Shown here piece by piece: positions 1 to 6,858 of a stretch of 18,022 bases of DNA; position 1 is the stretch's first letter, and each line of letters begins with the position of its first letter. The notes beneath the pieces were generated by a model. That model was not told the DNA's origin and did no database searches. It worked only from the letters and a program-made list of their open reading frames with translations. Both the position numbers and the translations under genes were made by a program. The stretch comes from Desulfovibrio sp. Its GTDB lineage: Bacteria > Desulfobacterota > Desulfovibrionia > Desulfovibrionales > Desulfovibrionaceae. Location: positions 1 to 18,022 of the forward strand of contig JAISNZ010000229.1 in the NCBI GenBank assembly GCA_031275955.1, read 5' to 3'.

Positions 1-37
1 ATTTCAGTGGAATACGAAATGAGGGGGGTTCGGGGCC

Positions 38-66
38 GTCCGTCCCGCGCGAAAACGCGGGCGGAC
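38..66. other. GC-rich hairpin near window edge
   Basis: Positions 38-49 pair with 56-66 (GTCCG and CCCGCG arms, one bulged T at 43) around a CGAAAA loop. It lies about 65 bases past the end of mnmE on the minus strand. The 12-base string GGGGTTCGGGGC occurs at both 25-36 and 94-105, so this short stretch may be part of a REP-like intergenic repeat. There is no T-run typical of an intrinsic terminator on either strand. No gene is seen in 1-131. Confidence 0.4.
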
Positions 67-98
67 AGCATCTGAAACGATATGCCCCCCGGCGGGGT

Positions 99-115
99 TC
101 GGGGCGGAGCCCCGA
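99..115 (-). terminator. possible terminator hairpin after mnmE
   Basis: A perfect 7-base inverted repeat (TCGGGGC at 99-105, GCCCCGA at 109-115) with a 3-base loop starts 16 bases after the mnmE stop codon on the minus strand. It is the likely end of the rpmH-to-mnmE transcript. It lacks a following T-run, so it could instead be a transcript-stabilising or repeat-derived hairpin. Confidence 0.35.
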
Positions 116-131
116 TAATTCCCTCTTTTCA

Positions 132-1538
132 TTATTTTCCGATGCAAAAGGAAGCGAAGATCCGATCCAGGAGTTCTTCCGTGCCGCTCCCCCCCGTCAC
201 CTCATCCAGGGCGTCCACGGCCGCGTCCAGCCGGACGCCGAGGATATCCGGGGGCAGTCCCCGTTGCGCGTCTTCGGCCAGGGCCGTCAGTTCCTCCAGG
301 GCCGTCTCCAGGAGGCCCGCCTGGCGCATGTTGGGGGCCAGATCTCCGGCATCCGGCTCCCGGCTCTGAACCGCCTGGCGGATGCCCCTGGCCAGTTCCG
401 AAAGCCCTTCCCCCTCGAGGGCGGAAACCACAAAGGCGGGACATCCCTCCGGCAGGGAATGCCGGGCAAGCGGCGGCCGGTCTTTGGTCCGATCCGCCTT
501 GTTCAGCGCCAGGAGCACCCGTCCGGAGGAGACGGCCTCCTCGTGGGCGGCGAGAAAATCCCGCTCTTCTCCGGAAAGCCCCTGGCAACAGTCCACCACG
601 AGCAGAAGGCAGTCCGCCTCTTGTGCCAGACGGCGGGAAAGGCTTATGCCCTCCATCTCGATCCCGTCTTCGGCCGGGCGCAGGCCGGCCGTATCCGTCA
701 GCCGGACGGGCAGCCCTTCCAGGGAAACGGTTTCTTCAATATAATCGCGCGTGGTCCCGGGCTGATCCGAGACAATGGCCCGGCGGCGGCCCAGGAGAGC
801 GTTGAACAGGCTTGATTTTCCGGCGTTGACCCGGCCGAGCAGCACGGCCCGGGCGCCTTCCCGCCAGAGCCGGGCGCGGCGGAAAGCGTCCAGAAGGGCG
901 CGGATATCCGCCCCGGTCCGCGCAAGGACAGCGGCAAAGGCCGGACGGTCGAAGACCTCCCCTTGCTCCTCAGGGAAATCCACGGCCAGGATGATTGTCT
1001 GGCGCAAGCCGTCCAGATCGGCGCGCAAGGCCGCGATCTTCCTGCCCAGCAACCCTTCCAGCTTGGCCTGGGCCAGACGGATCCCCTCCCGCGAGGAGGC
1101 GCTGATGATTTCCGCCACAGCCTCGGCCTGGGTCAGATCCAGGCGGCCGTTCAGAAAGGCCCTGCGGGTGAATTCCCCCGGTCCGGCCAGACGGGCGCCG
1201 GCCGCCAGACAGCCTTCCAGCAGGGCCGCGGCGATCCCCTGGCCGCCGTGGCAGTGGATCTCCGCCACATCTTCTCCCGTGGCGGAACAAGGACCCGGCA
1301 TGCGCACCGCCAGGACCTGATCCAGAACCTGGCCCTCCCGATCCAGGGCATGGCCGAAATACAGGCGCCGGGGACGCAGATTAAGGGGAGGGCGCGCGGA
1401 ATCCGCCGCGGGAAGGGCTGACCCGGGAACGAAGAGGCGTTCCAGCACAGGAAAGGCCGCGGGGCCGCTGATCCTGAGGATGGCGATGCCGCCGGTTCCC
1501 GGCGGGGTCGCCATGGCGGCCAGGGTGTCTCTATCCAT
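132..1538 (-). CDS. mnmE: tRNA uridine-5-carboxymethylaminomethyl(34) synthesis GTPase MnmE
   Basis: MnmE (TrmE) works with MnmG (GidA) to build the carboxymethylaminomethyl group on wobble uridine 34 of certain tRNAs, using a tetrahydrofolate-derived carbon and GTP hydrolysis. The 468-residue length is normal for the family. The N-terminal folate-binding domain (about 1-120) opens with the typical TLAAMATPPG stretch. The inserted G domain shows G1 GRVNAGKSS at 235-243, G2 GTTRD at 261-265, G3 DTAG at 282-285 and G4 NKAD at 346-349. The protein ends in FCIGK with catalytic Cys465. The G1 loop has Val where Pro is more common, which keeps the GxxxxGKS pattern. The ATG overlaps the end of khpB by 8 bases (ATGGATAG), implying translational coupling as the last gene of the rpmH operon. 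The identification is secure. Confidence 0.97.
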   Translation of the reverse strand: MDRDTLAAMATPPGTGGIAILRISGPAAFPVLERLFVPGSALPAADSARPPLNLRPRRLYFGHALDREGQVLDQVLAVRMPGPCSATGEDVAEIHCHGGQGIAAALLEGCLAAGARLAGPGEFTRRAFLNGRLDLTQAEAVAEIISASSREGIRLAQAKLEGLLGRKIAALRADLDGLRQTIILAVDFPEEQGEVFDRPAFAAVLARTGADIRALLDAFRRARLWREGARAVLLGRVNAGKSSLFNALLGRRRAIVSDQPGTTRDYIEETVSLEGLPVRLTDTAGLRPAEDGIEMEGISLSRRLAQEADCLLLVVDCCQGLSGEERDFLAAHEEAVSSGRVLLALNKADRTKDRPPLARHSLPEGCPAFVVSALEGEGLSELARGIRQAVQSREPDAGDLAPNMRQAGLLETALEELTALAEDAQRGLPPDILGVRLDAAVDALDEVTGGSGTEELLDRIFASFCIGK

Positions 1539-2712
1539 TGTTCCGGGAATCTTCCGGAACGCCGCCAGAAGCCGCGCCCGAAAGGTCCTCCGGGGTTCCG
1601 CCCGCGGACGGATCCGTGCCGTCTTCCGGGAGCCGGCCGCAACCGGCGTCAGGATCCGCGCCGGAGGATTCTTCCCGGCCCAGGGCGTCGGCCGCCGTCT
1701 GGCAGACGACGCGCTCGGCGCGTTTCAACTGGATGACAACCCGCCGCTGGTTGCCTTCCCCCTTGGAGAAGGTCTGCACAAGGTCATCGCCTTCCAGGGC
1801 GAGATGGATGATCCGCCGCTGATAAGCGCTGAGCGGGCGGGTGGATTGGGGCCGCCGGGAGACTTTCACCTTTTCGGCCAGGGACAGGGCCAGTTCCCGG
1901 AGGAATCCATCCTGCCTTTCCCGGTAATTTCCGGCGTCAAATTGCAGGCGGAGACTGCTGCCCAGGTGTTTGGCGATGATCCGGCCCGCGACATACTGGA
2001 CGGCGGCCAGGGTCTGTCCTTCCCGCCCCAGCAGGAGGCCGGAGAATTCGCCGCAGTCGATGCTCACCCGGACCCGGTTGCCGGCGAAGGTCACGCTGCT
2101 GGTCATTTCCCCCACAATGGGCCGCACCAGCCGGGAAACGGTGTCCGTAATCAGCTCAAGGAGGGCCGCCTGATCGCAGTTGCGCGGATCGAACTCCGGC
2201 AGTTCCTCCTGCGCCGTCTCTTCGGGGCCGGCGGCGGATTCCCCGCTAAGGACAGGCCAGGGGCCGCCTTCCTGCCGGTGGGAAGAACGGCCCGGCACTT
2301 CCGCCGAAGAGGGATCTTCCTCCTCCCGGCTCCGCGAATCCTCCGCGGGGGATGGCCTGCCGTCAGCAGCGGACCGTGGCCCGCGGCCGCCTTTTCCCCG
2401 GCCGTCGAAGCGATCCGGATCGCTCCGCCCTCCCCTGCCGTGTCTGACCTCCGTCCGGGAGCGGGCTTCCGGCGGAAGGCTTTCGCCCGCGGCAGGAGAG
2501 ACGCTTTCCGGCTCAAGGCCCAAAAGATCGGACAGGCTCACCCTGGAGGCCCGGATAGCGGCCTTTTTGCCGCCCATCAAGCCGAAAATGCCGGGAGTGG
2601 CGTCATTGACGATTTCAATTTCCAGACGTTCCCGCTCCACACCGAAATAGTGACAGGCCTCACGGATGGCGTCGTCAATTGTTTTGCCCTGAAAATCTTT
2701 CCAGATATTCAT
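1531..2712 (-). CDS. khpB: KhpB/Jag family RNA-binding protein (Jag-N, KH, R3H)
   Basis: This cytoplasmic RNA-binding protein of the Jag/KhpB (also EloR) family is usually encoded between yidC and mnmE. In Gram-positives it partners with KhpA and affects cell elongation; the role in Desulfovibrio-like bacteria is not established. A Jag-N domain covers about 1-55 and includes the ATPGIFGLMGGKKA stretch. A long charged, Gly/Ser/Arg-rich linker follows (about 65-175). A type II KH domain covers about 192-262, with GREG at 229-232 in the GxxG position. An R3H domain covers about 270-335, with the R-x-x-x-H pair at Arg299 and His303. A Gly/Pro/Asp-rich tail runs from about 340 to 393. The extended linker and tail make it longer than many homologues. 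The ATG at 2712 has GAGG a few bases upstream. It lies 86 bases after yidC and overlaps mnmE by 8 bases. Confidence 0.92.
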   Translation of the reverse strand: MNIWKDFQGKTIDDAIREACHYFGVERERLEIEIVNDATPGIFGLMGGKKAAIRASRVSLSDLLGLEPESVSPAAGESLPPEARSRTEVRHGRGGRSDPDRFDGRGKGGRGPRSAADGRPSPAEDSRSREEEDPSSAEVPGRSSHRQEGGPWPVLSGESAAGPEETAQEELPEFDPRNCDQAALLELITDTVSRLVRPIVGEMTSSVTFAGNRVRVSIDCGEFSGLLLGREGQTLAAVQYVAGRIIAKHLGSSLRLQFDAGNYRERQDGFLRELALSLAEKVKVSRRPQSTRPLSAYQRRIIHLALEGDDLVQTFSKGEGNQRRVVIQLKRAERVVCQTAADALGREESSGADPDAGCGRLPEDGTDPSAGGTPEDLSGAASGGVPEDSRNNG

Positions 2713-2798
2713 TCCTGCCTCACCGCGCGGATATCCTCCGCCCTGACGCCGGCGCGCTTTTTCCCGGGATACTCTGTATCTTCAGGCGGGACATCCGG

Positions 2799-4490
2799 CT
2801 AGACCTGACGGAGTTGCAGCCACTGCTGGAAAATGGAAATGACGTTGTTGACCAGCCAATAGAGAACGAGGCCAGCCGGGAAGTTAAAACACAAAAGGGT
2901 AAAAATCGGCGGCATGAAGAGCATCATCTTGGCCTGGGTGGGATCGCCCGAGGCGGGGGTGAGCTTCTGCTGCAGGAACATGGTCGATCCCATCACCAGC
3001 GGGGTGATGAACAGGGGATCGCGGACGGAAAGGTCGGCCAGCCAGAGAGTATCCGTAAAGGGGAGATGGGTGATAAAGGCCGCCTGCCGCAATTCAATGG
3101 CATTGAGCAGGGCCTGGTACAGGCCGAAAAAAACCGGAATCTGGACCAGGATGGGCAGGCAGCCCCCCGCGGGGTTGACCTTGTACGTCTTGTATAACTG
3201 CATGATCTCTTTGTTCATTTCCTCTTTGTTCCCGCCGTGCTTTTCCCGGATCTTGGTCATCATGGGCTGCAATTTTTTCATCTGCTGCATGGATTTGTAG
3301 CTTTTCTGCGAAAGCGGCCAGAAGACCAGCTTGACCACGATGGTCAGCAGGATGATGGCCAGCCCGTAATTATGCACATAGCCGTAAAAAAACTGCAGCA
3401 GGCTGACCAGGGGACGGGCGATGACGGAAAAGAAACCGTAGTCCAGGGCGGAGGAAAGATCGTTGGGCGCCCCGCGAAGCTGCTCCGTTTCCTTGGGCCC
3501 GAGGAAATAGACGCATTCCTCCTCCACCGTCTGTCCGGCGGCGATCTCCATCCCGGTCTTGCCCACAAGGACATGAAAGACGCCGTCCCGCAGGGATCCC
3601 TTGGCGCTGGCCGTCCCGCCGGTCATGCTCACCGCTCCCAAAAAATAGTTGTTCAGGATTCCCATCCAGGTGACGTTGCCCTGGATCAGCATGCCGGAGG
3701 TCAGGGTATCGCCCGCCGACTCCTCGTCATAGGACTTGTTTTCCAGCCAGGCCACCCGGGTGGGGTTGTACAGGCTCGGCTCCGGCAGGGGTTTTTCCCC
3801 GCCCAGCAGAAGGTAGCGCAGGTCGGAGAAGATGGAGGTGCTTTCCTCCGAGGGCAACGCGGAAGCCGTGAAGGTGAAGGCCAGTTTGACTTTTCTGGCG
3901 GTTGGCGAGGAGAGCAGAAAGTTTTCCCGGATGAGGTATCCCTCGGAGGAAAAATGCAGGCGGCGTTCCAGCCGCAGCCCGTCCATCTCCCCGGCAAAGG
4001 TGAGCGTTCCCGTCTGGCCCGGTTCCAGGAGGAGATCCCCGTCTTCGGAGGTCCAGACGGCTCTGGACCAGCTCGGCAGGCCGTCAATCAGCACGCCCAG
4101 GGGGGAACCGTCCGCCGCCGGCCGGCTGATCATGTCCAGCGACGACGAATCCTGGTCCAGGCTTTCCCGGTACCGTTTCAGGACAAAGGACTGCAGAACC
4201 CCCCCGTTGCTCTGAAAAACCGCCGTATACAGAGGGGTCTCCACCTTGATCTCGCGCCCCGTTGCGGGCGCGGCTTCCCGGGGAAGCTGGGACTGGGCGG
4301 AGGGATCGGCATCCAGGGCCTCCGCCGGGGACGCGGCGGGAAGCGAAGGCCGCGTGGCGTTGCTTGAAGCCTGCCGCACGGTTGTTTCCGGGGGAGTGAG
4401 CCAGCCCAGATAGGAAGCAAGGCCGTTCCAGGCTAAAAAAATGCCGCAGGAGAGGGCCAGGGCCAGGATAAGACGTTTATTTTCATCCAT
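2799..4490 (-). CDS. yidC: membrane protein insertase YidC
   Basis: YidC inserts and folds inner-membrane proteins, alone or with SecYEG. The protein has 563 residues. A first transmembrane helix at about 6-27 is followed by a Pro/Ala/Ser-rich linker (about 35-75) and the large periplasmic domain found in Gram-negative YidC (about 75-355). The C-terminal insertase core (about 365-563) contains the VNPAGGCLPILVQIPVFFG block and FPAGLVLYWLVNN near the end. Lys387 lies where E. coli has the functional groove Arg366, a conservative change. The open frame extends upstream to 4676 through yidD. The start at 4490 was chosen because MDENKRLILALAL is the canonical YidC N-terminus and the upstream residues are the yidD shadow. 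No clear Shine-Dalgarno precedes it. The start is 11 bases after the yidD stop, so coupled translation is likely. Confidence 0.97.
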   Translation of the reverse strand: MDENKRLILALALSCGIFLAWNGLASYLGWLTPPETTVRQASSNATRPSLPAASPAEALDADPSAQSQLPREAAPATGREIKVETPLYTAVFQSNGGVLQSFVLKRYRESLDQDSSSLDMISRPAADGSPLGVLIDGLPSWSRAVWTSEDGDLLLEPGQTGTLTFAGEMDGLRLERRLHFSSEGYLIRENFLLSSPTARKVKLAFTFTASALPSEESTSIFSDLRYLLLGGEKPLPEPSLYNPTRVAWLENKSYDEESAGDTLTSGMLIQGNVTWMGILNNYFLGAVSMTGGTASAKGSLRDGVFHVLVGKTGMEIAAGQTVEEECVYFLGPKETEQLRGAPNDLSSALDYGFFSVIARPLVSLLQFFYGYVHNYGLAIILLTIVVKLVFWPLSQKSYKSMQQMKKLQPMMTKIREKHGGNKEEMNKEIMQLYKTYKVNPAGGCLPILVQIPVFFGLYQALLNAIELRQAAFITHLPFTDTLWLADLSVRDPLFITPLVMGSTMFLQQKLTPASGDPTQAKMMLFMPPIFTLLCFNFPAGLVLYWLVNNVISIFQQWLQLRQV

Positions 4491-4501
4491 AGGAGAGGCG
4501 C

Positions 4502-4756
4502 TCAAATATTCAGGGGGTGACGGGGGACAACAGCGGGCGGCACCGGGTCGTACCCTTCCCCGCCCCAGGGATGGCAGCGCAGCAAGCGACGCGCGGCCAG
4601 ATACAGGCCTTTGACACTTCCATGCCTTTGTATGGCTTCCAGAGCATATTGCGAACAGGTCGGGCGATATCGGCAATGGCCGGGAAAAAGGGGAGAAAGG
4701 CAGTACTGATAGACGCGGATGAGGGCAATCAGCACGGCGCGGACCACAAACTTCAT
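4502..4756 (-). CDS. yidD: membrane protein insertion efficiency factor YidD
   Basis: YidD is a small membrane-associated protein that assists YidC-dependent insertion. The 84-residue protein begins with an amphipathic/hydrophobic helix (about 3-24). The family signature CRYRPTCSQYALEA follows at 28-41, and then RCHPWGGEGYDPVP, with cysteines at 28, 34 and 61. I chose the ATG at 4756 over the TTG one codon upstream; AAAGG sits about 8 bases before the ATG. It lies between rnpA (67-base gap) and yidC (11-base gap), the usual arrangement. The identification is secure despite the small size. Confidence 0.95.
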   Translation of the reverse strand: MKFVVRAVLIALIRVYQYCLSPLFPGHCRYRPTCSQYALEAIQRHGSVKGLYLAARRLLRCHPWGGEGYDPVPPAVVPRHPLNI

Positions 4757-4784
4757 CAAAACTACCTTTATGGTTTGAGACCCC

Positions 4785-4819
4785 GGCCTTCAGACAGCCC
4801 GCGCCCCGCCCTGAAGGCC
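4785..4819 (-). other. hairpin in the rnpA-yidD gap
   Basis: A perfect 9-base inverted repeat (GGCCTTCAG at 4785-4793, CTGAAGGCC at 4811-4819) with a 17-base loop occupies most of the short gap between rnpA and yidD. No T-run follows on the minus strand, so I read it as an intra-operon RNA structure (processing or attenuation) rather than a full terminator. Confidence 0.4.
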
Positions 4820-4823
4820 CATG

Positions 4824-5192
4824 CTACCTTCCTGGTAACACCCGAGCCCCTTGCAGCAACGGCAGGACCTCCGCCCTGACCCGCTCCAGGGTGAGTTTTC
4901 GCGGATCAAGGCCACGCCGCGGGACCAGCACCAGATCAAAACCGGAAGACACCCCGGGCCGGAGAAGCCGGACGCATTCCCGAAGCAGGCGGCGCACCCG
5001 GTTCCGCCAGACGGCCGATCCCGTCTTCTTTGTCACGGCAAGGCCCAGCCGCCAGGGCAAGGCGGCGTCCGGACGCGCGGCCGCAAAAAGAACGAAATGC
5101 CGGGAAAAAAACCGCCGGCCTCCCGTGTAGCAATGGACAAAATCAGGCCGCCGCGCCAGCCGATGCTCGCGGGAAAAGGCTAGACGGCTAAT
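4824..5192 (-). CDS. rnpA: ribonuclease P protein component RnpA, apparent AUU start
   Basis: RnpA is the protein subunit that helps the RNase P RNA mature tRNA 5' ends. The core is clear: an N-terminal SREHRLARRPDFVHCY segment, a central LGLAVTKKTGSAV strand, the RNR box RNRVRRLLRE and FDLVLVPR near the C-terminus. The problem is the start. No ATG, GTG or TTG occurs in frame between the conserved N-terminus and position 5370; the next in-frame ones are TTG 5372, GTG 5432 and TTG 5459. Those starts would enclose the whole of rpmH in another frame and give 182-211 residues, well beyond the usual 110-130. The ATT at 5192 gives 122 residues, begins one or two residues before the conserved region, and has AAGGG 8 bases upstream. 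A CTG at 5159 would remove the conserved N-terminus. Function is certain; the start is my best inference. Confidence 0.8.
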   Translation of the reverse strand: MSRLAFSREHRLARRPDFVHCYTGGRRFFSRHFVLFAAARPDAALPWRLGLAVTKKTGSAVWRNRVRRLLRECVRLLRPGVSSGFDLVLVPRRGLDPRKLTLERVRAEVLPLLQGARVLPGR

Positions 5193-5314
5193 CTCTTCCG
5201 CCCTTTGGCGCGCCTGCGGCGAAGAATCTCGCGCCCGGCGGGCGTGCTCATCCGCGCCCGGAAGCCGTGCACGCGCTTGCGCCGTATCTTGCTGGGCTGG
5301 TATGTCCTCTTCAT
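5180..5314 (-). CDS. rpmH: 50S ribosomal protein L34
   Basis: This is the 44-residue L34 protein of the large ribosomal subunit. The translation starts MKRTYQPSKIRRKRVHGFR and ends GRKRLAV, matching the universal L34 pattern of a basic, Arg/Lys-rich helix-turn protein. The ATG at 5314 has a strong Shine-Dalgarno AAGGAG 7 bases upstream. Its 3' end overlaps the proposed AUU start of rnpA at 5192 by 13 bases. The rnpA reading frame stays open through the entire gene on the same strand. It is the first gene of the operon. Confidence 0.97.
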   Translation of the reverse strand: MKRTYQPSKIRRKRVHGFRARMSTPAGREILRRRRAKGRKRLAV

Positions 5315-5343
5315 ATCCGCGCTCCTTACCCCAAAAAGGTTTC

Positions 5344-5372
5344 TCTTTACAGCCGGATCTGCCGGGCGTCAA
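5344..5372 (-). promoter_or_regulatory. candidate sigma70 promoter P1 for rpmH operon
   Basis: On the minus strand, TTGACG (5372-5367) is followed by a 17-base spacer and TAAAGA (5349-5344). The -35 matches consensus at 5 of 6 positions; the -10 is weak. It would give a leader of roughly 20-25 bases before the rpmH ATG at 5314. If this is the main promoter, all in-frame TTG/GTG starts for rnpA upstream of rpmH would be excluded from the transcript. Confidence 0.4.
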
Positions 5373-5429
5373 ACAATGTCCCTCCGCGGGAGAGGTTGCG
5401 GACCATAAAGAAGTTTTTGACGAACAGTT

Positions 5430-5459
5430 CACATAGCCTCTTTCCCGACAGGACGTCAA
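5430..5459 (-). promoter_or_regulatory. candidate upstream promoter P2 for rpmH operon
   Basis: On the minus strand, a second TTGACG (5459-5454) is followed by an 18-base spacer and TATGTG (5435-5430); with a 17-base spacer the -10 would be CTATGT. It would place transcription start about 110 bases before rpmH. Two near-perfect -35 boxes in a short intergenic region fit a strongly expressed ribosomal operon, but the -10 elements are poor. Confidence 0.3.
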
Positions 5460-5482
5460 GGCATCTCATCCCTATTTCCCAA

Positions 5483-5508
5483 GGCTGACGCAAAAAGATG
5501 CGTCAGCC
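5483..5508 (-). terminator. hairpin terminator after the CAP-domain gene
   Basis: A perfect 10-base inverted repeat (GGCTGACGCA at 5483-5492, TGCGTCAGCC at 5499-5508) with a 6-base loop begins 7 bases beyond the stop of the CAP-domain gene on the minus strand. The loop rather than the downstream flank carries the T-run on that strand, so it is an imperfect intrinsic terminator. It isolates this gene from the rpmH promoter region that follows. Confidence 0.55.
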
Positions 5509-5514
5509 CTGTCC

Positions 5515-6771
5515 CTATTTCACCCGGACGGATTTCAAGCGGCTGGCGTCCGATCCCTCCGGCAGGGGCCGGGTCAGGGTGAAAACCCAGTAATTCCTGC
5601 GGCCGTCAAAGGCGGCCCCCGCCTCCGTATAGGCGGGGGAAAGGAGAACGCGGCACTGGCTTTCCTGATTGAGCCAGGCGGTGACGGCCCTGGCCGCGGG
5701 CGGGGAAACGGAGGCGATGCTCTCCGCCGCGTCGTCCCAGGAATAGCCGGCCTCGGAAAGGCGCGCGCCGAGGGTCTTTCCGTCCGGGCGGGTGCTGGCG
5801 AAATATCCCCCCCGGATCATGTCCTCGATCTGCTCCCGGGCGACAGCCGTCAGGACGGGGTTGAGGACAAGGGGAGGAACGGGAGGCAAAAAATCCTCTC
5901 CGCATCTGCGCCCGCGCGCCCGGACCTCGTTAATCAGGGCGAGGACGTCCTCCCCGGGAGAAGACCCGGCGATCCGCACCGGCCGTGTCGCCGGCTGGGA
6001 AGGCGGTTCCGCGGCTGGTTCTCCGGAAAGAGGCGGAGGGAGCGGATCGGCGGGAGGCTCCGGCCCTGAGACGGGGGCGGCGGGAGGCTCCGGCCCGGAG
6101 ACGGGGGCGGCGGGAGGCTCCGCCCCGGAGGCGGCGTCTTCGGGGGGACGGGAGGGATCCGCTGACGGGGGCTGCTCCCGGGAGTTCGCGGGATCAGGAT
6201 CCGCGGGGAGGATCTGCGGATCTTCCAGGGGGATCACCCCGTCCTGGGACGCTGCGGGAACAGCGGCCCCGGAGGGGTTTGCGCCCTCCGGGGAGAATGC
6301 CCCGAAAACCGGCTCCCGATCCGCCATGAGCAGGGTCCAGGCGCCTCCGGCGCTGGAAGCCCCGATATAGCGACGGGAGGGGACCATGAGGGCGGCGCAG
6401 TCCCTGGCGAGAAGCCGGGAAAAGACCTCTTGCGGAGAATCGCCCGTGACGGTGGCGTGAAAAACCGCGCCCTCCCCGAGCCCGTGGGCCTCCAGCAGGC
6501 TTTGCGCCGGCTGGGCGGAAGAAGCCAGCAAACCGGCCAGGGTGCGCAGGGATTCCGAGGGCAGCAGGGAACTGGCGCTGCCGTCCGCGGGAACGCCGTT
6601 GCAGGTCTTCTTATACTGCCGCTGCACTTCCACCAGATAATAGAGAACGGTCTGATCGTCCGCCGGATTCGCCGCCCGGGCGGCTGAGGGAAGAATCAGC
6701 CCAAGACAGAGGACAAGACGGGGGATGATTCCCAAAATCGTTCCGGGGATGGTTGTCCGGGGATGGAGCAT
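5515..6771 (-). CDS. secreted CAP/SCP-domain protein with probable second, degenerate CAP domain
   Basis: This is a predicted exported protein of 418 residues. A basic-hydrophobic signal peptide ends in SAARA-ANP at about residue 33. The C-terminal region (about 272-405) looks like a CAP/SCP (PR-1) domain: ALINEVRARG helix, a predominantly hydrophobic PLVLNPVLTAVA segment, a GYF.S.R.DGKTLGARL loop and a final YWVFTLTRPL strand. The N-terminal region (about 38-157) seems to repeat the same layout, with YYLVEVQRQYKKTC aligning to LALINEVRARGRRC and SRRYIGASSAGGAWTLLMA aligning to SPAYTEAGAAFDGRRNYWVFTL. A Pro/Ala-rich linker of about 100 residues joins the halves. The ATG at 6771 was chosen over the frame opening at 6819 because GGAAGG lies 5 bases upstream and a good signal peptide follows. 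The substrate is unknown; bacterial CAP proteins are poorly understood. Confidence 0.78.
   Translation of the reverse strand: MLHPRTTIPGTILGIIPRLVLCLGLILPSAARAANPADDQTVLYYLVEVQRQYKKTCNGVPADGSASSLLPSESLRTLAGLLASSAQPAQSLLEAHGLGEGAVFHATVTGDSPQEVFSRLLARDCAALMVPSRRYIGASSAGGAWTLLMADREPVFGAFSPEGANPSGAAVPAASQDGVIPLEDPQILPADPDPANSREQPPSADPSRPPEDAASGAEPPAAPVSGPEPPAAPVSGPEPPADPLPPPLSGEPAAEPPSQPATRPVRIAGSSPGEDVLALINEVRARGRRCGEDFLPPVPPLVLNPVLTAVAREQIEDMIRGGYFASTRPDGKTLGARLSEAGYSWDDAAESIASVSPPAARAVTAWLNQESQCRVLLSPAYTEAGAAFDGRRNYWVFTLTRPLPEGSDASRLKSVRVK
6049..6132 (-). repeat. 30-base tandem repeat inside the CAP-gene linker
   Basis: Nearly three copies of a 30-base unit (successive CGGGAGGCTC at 6051, 6081 and 6111) encode the decapeptide PEPPAAPVSG and close variants on the minus strand. 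The period is a multiple of three, so copy-number change would lengthen or shorten the Pro-rich linker between the two CAP-like halves without breaking the frame. Confidence 0.8.
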
Positions 6772-6809
6772 TTTCACCTTCCCATGCGCGGATGCAGAAA
6801 CACTGTCCT

Positions 6810-6836
6810 GGCGGCGCAAGGCGGCGCCGCGCCGCC
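6810..6836 (-). other. GC-rich hairpin between DUF362 and CAP genes
   Basis: GGCGGCGC (6810-6817) and GCGCCGCC (6829-6836) can form an 8-base stem with an 11-base loop in the 87-base gap. There is no T-run. It may separate the two minus-strand genes or simply reflect local GC-rich sequence. Confidence 0.25.
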
Positions 6837-6858
6837 CGCGGGATTGGCCGCGCCCGGG

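Noticed and set aside
1480..2802. Long plus-strand open frame of 440 codons opposite khpB
   Set aside because: It is antisense to a well-recognised KhpB/Jag gene; long antisense frames are expected in GC-rich DNA, and the product has no recognisable features.
4491..4676. Longer yidC start at 4676
   Set aside because: The added residues are the out-of-frame shadow of yidD, and the canonical YidC N-terminus begins at 4490.
5315..5480. Replication origin near rpmH
   Set aside because: rpmH often lies near oriC, but I see no DnaA-box cluster (TTATCCACA-like) or AT-rich unwinding region, and no dnaA or dnaN.
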